Shown here: in pieces, positions 50,901 to 62,201 of the stretch
Position numbering within the stretch: the stretch's first letter is position 1
Layout: every line of letters begins with the position of its first letter
Source of the DNA: Chrysomallon squamiferum
Lineage: Eukaryota; Mollusca; Gastropoda; Neomphalida; Peltospiridae
Assembly (NCBI GenBank): GCA_012295275.1
Contig: CM022667.1
Span: 12,657,038-12,721,037, forward strand
Direction of reading: 5' to 3'
DNA: 64,000 nt
Notes under the pieces: model-generated
The model's input: the letters and a program-made list of their open reading frames with translations, nothing else
What the model was told of the DNA's origin: nothing
Databases searched by the model: none
Translations under genes and position numbers: made by a program

Positions 50901-52488
50901 TATATGTCTGTGTACACACAAAAAAGAAAATTATTATTATTATTATTATAGACACGCACTTTGTAAGGCTTAAAAAATAAAATAAATTTAGTAATCTAAA
51001 TGGACCAATCGCAGTACGATATACATATATCTATATAATTTTTTTAATTTAAAAATGAAATCGGGAAAATAAGATTAAGTGTTTTTTCCTGAAGCCTGGC
51101 ATTATTTTTATTTATTTATTTTTATTTTTATTTGTATTTTTATTTTTTTGAAATTCCACCCACAAGAGCCCAGATGGATTTATATCACTCCGCAATATTA
51201 AGAAATAAATTAAAAAAACAACAACAACATCGCTCTAATACTAAGGAATGGTTGTAAAGAATATAAATAAATAATACTATTTTTTCAGAATTAATTTAAT
51301 ATTCGTAAAAATAAATTTGTTTTACAGCGGTGTCAATTCCATTGGGGACGTTGTACCCAAGAGAACAAAATAACTAATAATGCCAGAGCTCAGAATTTAT
51401 AAAATCCTATGATGTTTACCTTTTTTAATTTATTAAAAATACGAGTTTATTAGCATTTGACGTCGTTGAATATAAACGTAGTTCAACCGACATTTTTCTA
51501 CGTTTTCCTTTAAATTCTGATTGGCCAGTTTTTAGGATTTTATTCGAATTAAAAATGAGGCCAGTAATATCAACAGGGAACTTTTATTTCTTCCCACTCC
51601 CTTTTGACTGAAGTAGTCCAGAAAAACAAATGCGTAATATAAAATAATAATAAATATTCTTCTATTTTGTTTTGTTTTTCTTCATTTCTGTTTTAAATTA
51701 ATGATTTGTGTGGAATATACGTTAACTTTTCATATTACGTTATTTCCATGAAACTCTAATTTGTAGTTTATAAAAACAGAATAAATAAATGAAACAATGT
51801 ATACAAAACTGACAGAACCCAGAGACTGATGTTTGGATCGGGCTAATGCTAAAATAGTAACCGAAATTATAAATGAAAGATATCAAATAACATTTTGAAT
51901 TAATCTAATTTTAGTAGCTAAAAAAAAAAATGTATTCCTTTATAATTAAGAGAATGAATTAGTCTTAAATTTTAAATGTTCTCCTTTTTCTCACACATAC
52001 ACCTAAACTTCCTACAAATAAAATAATTATTCCAGGTGTTTACTATATTGAAGCATGTGGAAATTATTCACGATTTGCGTCTGTATATGTTACAAAAGGA
52101 AAATAAAACAATTAATATCTTAAACTATCACGCCTCGTAATATTTTTCTCCTGTTTATTTCAGTCTTATAACTATATAATCCTCTAAACACCTACAGAAA
52201 TTTTATGTGTATGTATGGGAGAAAATAAAAAAAAGTAAAATAGTGACAAAATATTTATTTAATAAATACAACATGCCGGCAGAGAATGAAAGAGGAAGAA
52301 CAGTCTTAAGAAACAAAAAAGTAAAATAATAAAACTATCGACAACAACAACAACAACTACAAAAATTAAATGAAAACAATGAACAATCCCATCAGAAAAA
52401 AACAAAGACTAAGTGTACTTGAAATGATTCTGAAAGCTATCATATCAAATATATAATATTATATTTAATAAAACCTTACGTTTATTTC

Positions 52489-52545
<57 letters not shown>

Positions 52546-53183
52546 CAGTAATAGTAGTAGCAGTTGTTGTTTTCATAATAATTATCGTTTTGTTGTTATT
52601 GTTGTTTGCTTGCATTTTGTTTTGGATTTGTTCTCATAAAGATGATTAATATTTACTTGCACTTAAAAATGTCTGTATTTCTTATTTATGCTGGAAAATG
52701 TATTTCCTTTATTTCATTATTTTGCTGAAAAAGAAAATAATGATACACAAACACAACAGTAAATAAATTTGTTTATTTTTCTTTCATGTATTTTTAATAT
52801 TTTGTCTCATTTTTTTTTTTTTTTTTTTTCATTCTGTTTTGACATTTTCACTTCCGTACATACAAGCAATTAATTAATAGCCATGTTTATTTCATTACTT
52901 TTCTATCAAGCATTTGAATGTTTACCAGACCGCCGCATTTAAGAAACTATTGATTTAAATATAGCAGGTAAATCAATAACCCGTATAAATGTATTTTTTT
53001 GCTGCTAATTTTACTTCCTATTGTACGTGACGATTTTGTTGACAAACCTCCGCCACCGCTGTGTATGACTTCAACGGTAAATCAGCTGTAGTATTACACA
53101 AATCAATAAAGTGTTGTGCTTTCTAGAAACGCCAACTTCATTTTCTAGTAATCCGTATTATCGAGAAACTAGGACACCTACTG

Positions 53184-53193
53184 CCTTATACGG
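53184..53193. promoter_or_regulatory. Near-consensus CArG box
   Basis: CCTTATACGG differs from CC(A/T)6GG at one core base. It is the most distal of three CArG-type motifs upstream of CBFB. Confidence 0.35.
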
Positions 53194-53226
53194 ATGATGA
53201 ATAATTAATTACGCTGACCTACACTA

Positions 53227-53236
53227 CCATATAAGG
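53227..53236. promoter_or_regulatory. Perfect CArG box, upstream of CBFB
   Basis: CCATATAAGG fits CC(A/T)6GG, the binding site of SRF/MADS factors. It is 295 bp upstream of the CBFB ATG. Confidence 0.55.
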
Positions 53237-53328
53237 GTTTGTTGTTGAATATTTATAGATATTTTTAGCATAAGAATGTACGAAGCAGCTACGAAATGTG
53301 ACGTTTAAGATTCCGATGTCGAAAACTA

Positions 53329-53338
53329 CCTTATAAGG
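53329..53338. promoter_or_regulatory. Perfect CArG box, proximal to CBFB
   Basis: CCTTATAAGG, fully palindromic, 193 bp upstream of the CBFB ATG, with GGAA overlapping its 3' edge (AAGGAAAT). It could alternatively act as a TATA-like element. Confidence 0.55.
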
Positions 53339-53390
53339 AAATCGGCGAGTTTCGGGAATATTCGGAGGTCATTTCAGTCATAGCCCTTTA

Positions 53391-53399
53391 GCCAATCAG
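53391..53399 (+). promoter_or_regulatory. CCAAT box of CBFB
   Basis: GCCAATCAG, a close match to the NF-Y consensus, about 130 bp upstream of the CBFB ATG. Confidence 0.5.
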
Positions 53400-53530
53400 A
53401 AAACTAGAGCACTGATAGACATGTCACGCTTATTGTTGTGTATTTGATGAATGAACAGAGTACGGAAAACATGTTGTCAGTTGTTCCGAACACGTTGTGT
53501 AGTAAAGTTAGAGAAAAGTACACACTGAAG

Positions 53531-53608
53531 ATGCCTCGAGTTGTGACGGACCAAAGAGGAAAATTCGAAAATGATGAACTATTTAGAAAACTTAGTCGAG
53601 AATGTGAG
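53531..53608 (+). CDS. CBFB: CBFB exon 1 (coding part)
   Basis: Residues 1-26, phase 0, donor gttagc. The frame stays open upstream to an ATG at 53438, but that stretch resembles no family member. The following 173-bp intron is featureless. Confidence 0.96.
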
Positions 53609-54566
53609 GTTAGCAAGTTTTATACTACTTATTACACCCGGAAGAGTTTCGTGTGTTTTACTTACAAGTTACAGTTTTTTTACGAAGGCAAAGGAGTTTT
53701 TGAATGCTATAGGAAGTAAAGTCTTCGTTTTATTTCTCGACGGATAACGTGTATTGAGGTATGTTTTGTTTTTGTTTTCAGGTGAGATATACTGGATTCA
53801 GAGATAGGCCACAAGAAGAGAGACAGTTAAGATTTCAAACGGAGTGCCGCGAGGGACATGCCGATATAGTGAGTGGATACGTTTATACGCACTTAGAAAC
53901 TTTTTACCGCTCAGCATAGTTCTAGTTTAGTGTGGGCCAAACCCATTTTTGTGATTACTCATTCGTGACTGATGTACTCGATGTCCTTTTACCCCGGCAA
54001 ACTGCCATACCGTTTAATACTATTAGTTTAAGTTTTAAAGCCTGATTTGAAACTTTTTATTCACGCAATAGGGCATAATAGAGATATACGATAACAGTGG
54101 AATTAGTTGTATCTGTGTAATCAATATATTGGTTTTTTTTACTAAAGACGTAAACAAGACATAAAGAATTATTTAATTTTAAAGAAAAAGAAAAATGTTT
54201 GTGTACCAGTTATTTATTCTTTTCTGTATTTTTCTTTATTGTTTATTTATTCGTTATTTTTATTTTTATTTTTTTTATTATTTTACGTTTGTTATATTTA
54301 TTTATTTATTTTGTTGTTGTTGTTGTTAATGTATGTTTGTGTTTGTGGAGGTGTTTTTGTTTTGTTTTTATTTATTTATTATTATTTTATTATTATTAGT
54401 TAAAAATATTTATTACTGTTTTTGTTTTCTTTCTTTCTTTGTTTCCTCTTTTCTGTTTGTTCTTATTTTATTCCATTTTTTTTTCGCCCTCCGTCCTTTC
54501 TTAAAATATATACATTTAGTATTGTTATTAATTTTATACATTTGGTAGTAGTAGTAGTCGTATTAA

Positions 54567-54617
<51 letters not shown>

Positions 54618-54954
54618 AAGTAGTAGTAGTAGTAAATACATTTAATGTTATGATTATTACTTCTATTCAGTAAATACGATACTGTTTTAGGCATTCGTTG
54701 GAACGGGTACTAATCTACATCTCAGTTTTACGGCTAACGCCTGGTCGGATAAACCTGAAGATAGGGTGCCTACACAGGAGTTTGTTAATTTCGATATGGA
54801 CAGAGGCAAGGTAAGTGTTGTTTATTTACTTCTTGTTTCATTGGTAGAACAATAACAAACACGTCCGAACTTTAAAGAAAGCGGTCTTTAAAATAAGTAA
54901 GTTTTAGGCATTCATAGGATTTTTTTGTTTTGTTTGTTCTTGTTCTTCTTCTTC

Positions 54955-55000
<46 letters not shown>

Positions 55001-55261
55001 GTTTTTCTTATGTGGGTGTAATGATGTTTACTTTGTTTATGACTTCTCATTTCCGCGTTAATCCAGATATTGTTATTATGTTTCGTCTGTACTTTTGATG
55101 TTTTGACTGTACTCTATTAATCACTGTAAACCGGACTTTGGTAATAATACTATGAGGACATTGTTGTTTGTTTTTGCTGTTGGTTTAAATTACTACATTG
55201 TAATCATCAACATTCGAAAAAAAATAGGAAATATCTGTCTCTGACTTTATTTTATGATGAC

Positions 55262-55310
<49 letters not shown>

Positions 55311-56176
55311 TTAAAAAATAATAATAATAATAAATAAAAAAAATGTAGAAAAGGAAAGACAACAACAACGAAAGATAGCTATTGGTACAAGCAGCCTGTA
55401 CTGATGCAGTTGACAAAGAAATTGTTTTAAAAAGCTTTTTTGTTGATACATTCAGAACAATGAAAATGTTCTTTTTAAATTAAAATAAATATTTCTAATC
55501 TTTAAATCAGTAACCACATATTTACTGACAACGTTTAACAATTATGTGAAACATTCAGATATTACTGAGATTAGTTCCGTGAGAACTTTGATAATTATGA
55601 CGATACTAAATTAGGATAGTGGAAGATTTGTGGTTTACTTCCGTAGATAGAGAAAAATAAAAGGCAGGTTATTTATTAGTGAGTTTTAGTGACGTACATA
55701 AAAATGACAAAGGAAATTAATAGAGAGGGAGAGAGAGAAAAACAATTTTTTTTTTTTTAAATTTTTCACCTGATATATACGAATGTATACAGTAACTGGA
55801 AGTTGAATCATACAAAAATCTTGTATACAAATATTGTACCTCGCTAAATTAAATTAAATTAAATTAAAAATTGAATTTTAAAACAAATCTTAAAAGAGAA
55901 AACGGAAACATCAAAAAATATATTTTTAATATTTGTCTATGTTGCTAGAAGTTTCTGTTTTGTTGTTATTTTCCGTACCAGTGTATTATCGCAAACGTCC
56001 AAAAATTAATCTGACTTAGAAATGCAAATAATATATATAAACTGAGTCGGCAATGATCAAACACAATTTTTATTGTTTTCAGTTAATGAACATTACTATG
56101 AATGTTGCTGCTACTTATTTTACTAATATAATTGTATATTTTGTAAATAATAAAACTGTATTATTTTATTTATTAT

Positions 56177-56260
<84 letters not shown>

Positions 56261-56751
56261 AGTGAAAAATATTAGAAAGGGTGTATATGTGCATTAGAAA
56301 ATTGTTATTCCCATAAATACGATATTGTAATTATATTTGAACACAAATTAGGCGCTGTATTATGATATGTATTATTATTGTTACCATCATCATCGTTATT
56401 ATTTTTATTGTCATAATCCTCTAATGAATATTACTACCTGTATTTATACTAAAGGATGTTTTTGTTTAATCAAGTGATTGTGTAACTGACCTTTAACATT
56501 AAGCTTTTCGCAAGCTGAAACGCTGCACCGATCCCTGATTTTATACAAAACTGTCGCATTTCATTGTTTGTCAAAAAACCAACACGCGTGCAGTGTCAGG
56601 TCCAAGAGACTGCCGGAGGGGTGCGTCCACTCATTATCATAAAACATATCTAAAGTGTGTTAACCAGATAACTGTTATTCCAATAAGAGTATTAAACTAC
56701 TATTTAACATTGAAACCATAATTATTAGTTGAATATTTTGTATTAGCTCAT

Positions 56752-56787
<36 letters not shown>

Positions 56788-58079
56788 TGCTGTTTCAATC
56801 TCTCTCTCTCTCTCTTCCTCTCCAGATGAAGGGCTGATTAAAACACAAACTATGTTTGTGTTGTTTTCTTCAGAATTAAGATTAAACTAGATTTTTTTAA
56901 ATGCTTCCGCGGTTATATCTTACGCCAGATAAGTTAGCTACTACGACGCGCACCCACAACAAAACTGTTATGTAAAAGTGTTGTGCACGTGGTATCACTA
57001 AGACGAGAAAATATGCACGTTCTAATCGTGCTTAAACAAACATATGGAATTAACTTAATTACTGGAATAAATAAGAAGAAAAAATACGGCTACAAAAAGT
57101 GGAGTGAAAAAACTGAAGTTGTTATGGGGAAACAAAGAAAATTTTTTTTTTTTTTATAATAAATAAAAAAGGAAATAGACGTATCGTTTTTGCTGCGCAA
57201 TTTGACGCATAAAAACTGCGACGTGGTGGAGTAAGCTCTAATTATGTATTTGGTAAATTTATATATAATCTGTGTCACTGCGATTTTGAAGTGGCATGAA
57301 GAATATTAGAAAGGGTGTAAACCAACTCATAATATTTATCAACATCTACTGTCACATTACGTAACTGCAATGCATTAAACTAGCGGCAGTAACATAAACA
57401 AAATAGGTGCAGCTTTGAAATATGGCAGTTTATTACAACCTGTTTGGTGCTGAAGGCGATGGTTTTTTCTGGGTTATTTTTTTTTTTAACATTTCCTGGT
57501 TTATATACATTGCATATATATAATTTATGTGAATATAAGAAAAGATATTATATTATAATAATGAATATGACGTTTTTAACGTATAGACGTGGTAACGCCC
57601 ATGAATATTTCTGTTACAGTATGGATACAGAATATTAACTTATAATTAAACATTGTCTTTGTTTAATAGTTCATCGTCCTTTTTCCTCTTTTCATTTTTT
57701 AGTTGTTTGTTGTTATACTAATTTAAAAGATTTTTGTTAAAAAAGTATAATTTGTTGTTACAATGAACAATATTTTAAGTGAAACTAAATCTATAGCGAC
57801 ACGGGTAAACTCAGCTTGTAAAGAGTTTTTGATTAAATAGTATTTATTTTATGTGTACGTCTGAGCACAAAGAAAAGCTACAACAACAATAAACGATAGT
57901 AATACGAATATTTAATATTTTCGTTATTTAATTAAAGGAAAGAAGTTAATTAAAAAGGTGTATTTACATTTTTTACACTGATAATTTTAAGATTACGTTT
58001 TCTTTCTCTAATAATTATTTATTCATTTCAAGAAAACAATGCGTGTTCTGAATACAGTGAATTAATTTACTTATCTTTA

Positions 58080-58129
<50 letters not shown>

Positions 58130-60006
58130 AAATCCAGATATTTTAAGTAATATCATTTTTCCTATCTTAACTATTTCACAGAATTAGGTTTTATTTATTT
58201 ATTTATTTATTTTTATTTATTTATTTGTTTGTTTGTTTGTTTGTTTTGTTTATTTATTTATTTATTTATTTATTTATTATTCAAAATATATAAATTTACA
58301 AATGAGCAGTTTTACAACAGACGACGGCACAGTTAAACAAGGATGTGACTTTCAAAGTATCCAGTGTTTTGTGGTTTTACCTGCCAGGTGTGCACATCGT
58401 GTTAAATCCGCTAAAATGCGTCTAAAGTCTGCAGGTCAAAACATCTTACTTGCTCTTTATTTTAGGAAATTCTTCTCTTGGACAGATTTGTTCGTTTGCC
58501 GTCGTCGCTGACTGCGTGCTCAGCGACTTTCACTCCCAGGTGTGTAGACTGCGCGATGTGCACATTGCATTAGCGACTATTAACGCCCAGCTGTCGCAAA
58601 CTTAGACCGGTGAAATTGGGATATTTTCGTTTAAAGCAATGCAAACAAATCACAAATCTTTACTCAAAGTTTTCTAGCGCTTTCCTCCTTCGTTTGTACT
58701 TTTTTCTTGTCTTTTTACAACGTTCTCCTATTCCCTAAATTTCCTTCTGGAGAAAAAGATATTTTTTTTTAAAATTAAGACCTAAACGGGAAAATTACAA
58801 ACCCCCAAACACCCAAAACCCCCAAAAAAAACAACAACAACAAAACATTAACCAATAAATATTCTTATATTTAAAACTTATTATCTTGGTCTTTCTCCTT
58901 CTCCTCATTATTGTTGTTGTTGTTGTTGTTGTTTAAATAAAAAAAAATTTCTTGTCATTCTTTTAATATTTATTTGCGTCTGAAAATAATTTTTAAAAGG
59001 CTGGAAGTCAATTTAAAAGAAAAGATACCTGATTGACATATTCTACAATATGTTGCTGCTATGTTGTTATGTATTTAATTTTATTTGCTATATAGTTCAG
59101 TAGCAAGAGTTTTAAACTGAACCTGAATTGTCTCCTTTTCTTTTATGTTTCCCATTTTCTAAAAAAAATATCTATAAAAATATATTTTGGTTAGAAAATA
59201 CTTTTCGCATTCAAGCAAGATTTCTACAGAGTAATATTTGGCAAACAAACAAAACAAAAAAACATTTGAGGAAAATTTTGGCTGTGTTCTTCTTGTGGTT
59301 TGACGACCAGGTGTGGTTTATTCGAACTATGCATCCAGTTTCATCCATCAAACAATTTGCGTACTTCTGTCACTGCAAAAAGAGTGTCACCTGTGCACAC
59401 AACTGACAGTCGAAAACGTCCGAGAAATCTTGACGTCACAGTCTCAAATGTGGTCACACTTACTTGGTAACAACCTGCACGCGCTTTGATTTATCAAGTC
59501 TTGGTTATCGCAGATAGTAAATGAAATTTCAGATTGTTAAATAGCAGGCCCCTATTAAAAGTTTCTATAGGGAAACGAAACAACAAAAACAACAAAACAA
59601 AACGAAGTCAAGAAAAATCTATTATGAGTTTTTTTCATGTTTATAATCATTAGCACGTAATCATGTCAGTCATTTCATTGCGTGTGTATGTCCGTATAGG
59701 CTTAAATCTTTTCTAGCAATATAGTTTTACAAAGTATAAATACGTGATAAATACGGTTCCTCTTTCTTTTTTTCCAATTTCTTTAAGGAAAAAAAAAAAA
59801 AAAAAAAAAATTAAAAGTAATATAGCCAAGTAATGTTTTAAGACCTCAGTATTTTGAATTTTTTAGTCAGAAAACATCATCATCGATTTGGGAATACAGA
59901 CAATGATTATGTCCTTTAAGTATTCTATCTTATAAATAGTTAATGTTTAGATCATGTTTTCCGTTTGTATGCTTTTAAATTTCATCCTTTATCGGTGATA
60001 TTTAAA

Positions 60007-60057
<51 letters not shown>

Positions 60058-61293
60058 GTGTTCCACTAAATATCGAGTTGAAAGTTTGAAGCATTCACTT
60101 GTATTAAAACTTACGAAATCAAAGATAAATTTAAAAAGAAAGAAACAGAAAAGGGAATCAAAACTCCTGTTCAATTAAACAACCATGAGGGTGTTGGAAT
60201 TTGAAAACTTTGACCTGTATTAAGATCCTGTATTCATCAAAGGGGAAGAAGTTTGTTATTTTAATTCTAAATTTAAATCCACAAAAGATAAAAAGTCAAC
60301 ATTAAACAAGAGAATCTGGCTTAATATCAACAAGACACTTTTGTGGGTAGTTGGATTTTTTATCTGTCACTCTCTGTGTACGGCGTAAATTTGCGGGTGA
60401 AAGTTGTGGAAATGCTCTGTTTGATGTCGACACTTTCACGTTTATTTTGGCTAATTACTGTTCGTTTGGGTTGGCATTGCTTCACTGGGATCAACGCATA
60501 ACAGTTCTTTCCTTTCTTGTTGTGTGTTTTAAATCCGTTCTGCCATTTGCCAGTTGCTCCCTTCTCAAACCATTAATTTATTTTCCCGTTCAGACAGAAA
60601 CGTCCTTCGATTTATAAACAAAGTAAAATCGGTTATTATTATAGAAAACAAAAAAATAGAAGCAGCGACAACAGGTACACCACCAATAATGACAAAACGA
60701 AAACAAAATTATAATAAACTTTAAACACAAAATAGAAGCTAAATAATCAGTCAGAGCAAAATTATTTGTGTTCAAAATATGAAAAAAAAAAAAAAAAAAA
60801 ATAAAATAAAATATTTATTTATCTAGTATAATTAGTAGTAATACTACTGGTAACAGTAACCGAAGTCAAATAACAGCAGCAGTTCATAAATTCGTTCCCG
60901 CACTTAACTGCACTTTGTACAGATTTCTTAAATTATGAAATGAAATTTCCGTCTGACACATACATTTTACAGGAGTGTCTACATGTTCATTAGAAGATAG
61001 CAAAACGCGCATGTCATAATACCTATCCTAACTGATGTTAATTAAATATATTATTTTCAGCTTTGTACCAATTTTCACATATTTTAAAGTGTTTTCAGAC
61101 AGGTTTTTTTTAAAACATTTTTGTTTTGTGAAATAAGTAAAAAAAGATTTTTACAAATTCATAAAAAATATTTTGGACTAATTTATATAAACGAAAAGCG
61201 CATTTTTTTTTTATAAAGAATTATATATGTCAGCATTCGATTGCCATTTACGATAAATCTGTTTATACTGAATTATTGTGAACTGGAAGTGCT

Positions 61294-61329
<36 letters not shown>

Positions 61330-62088
61330 AAGAAAGAAAGAAAAGAGATAGGTCTGTGATCAGTTTGTGTTTATTTGTTATTAAAATAGGTTCTGTTGTA
61401 GAAAAATTAACTCATTCTCGCTGGGAGTGTGCCAAAAAAATAGAAGTAAAAAACTGATAAAGCAAATATTGAAATCGTAGTTTCCAAATATATTAAAAAG
61501 CTGTTCGCTATAATGAAAATATAATCATTCGTAGATTAGCAGTTTGAAAAAAGTACGGATCACTTATTAGAACTCTTAAACTGTTTCCCAGCTGACCGGT
61601 ACTGGTCACATGACTCATGACCCGGTCATATGACCTAAGTACATGCGGAGAAATGTACAAACCCCCGCCCACGCGCTGTGGTTAAAAAGTGGGTCACAAT
61701 CTCTCACTCTTTCGGTCAATGTATCCCACGACTGGTATACGATATGACCTTGATAAGACCCAACCCTGGCAGACAGACCAAGGAAGGGCCTTGCTGGTGC
61801 TAATCTGACCATTACAGGCCATTATGATGTCGAATGGCTGAACTCTTTGATGATATCGAGCTAGAGACCTTCGTAAGCCGCCAGGAATGTAGGGATGGTA
61901 GCAACACATGGTAAAACTGTCGCGAGGTCATTTTGTAAAAGCGTGTTCGCCTACCTCTGGGGTTGTTACTTTTTTTTTTGTAATAGTAATGTAGCTTAAA
62001 TATAGAGATCCTTTATTTTTTTTTATGGATGTGTGGGATTTGTGCAAGGTATTTTTGAAGCCATGACTGCATCAAAATGTGTCCTACT

Positions 62089-62121
<33 letters not shown>

Positions 62122-62149
62122 TAATAATAATAATAAAAATAAAATAAAA

Positions 62150-62201
<52 letters not shown>

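Noticed and set aside
56181-56262. TC run ending in TTTCAG as a CBFB splice acceptor
   Set aside because: Sequence after it does not encode the expected CBFB residues; the real exon 4 begins at 63893.
61615-61909. Two overlapping minus-strand open frames in CBFB intron 3
   Set aside because: No recognisable domain and neither dominates; the island looks regulatory rather than coding.
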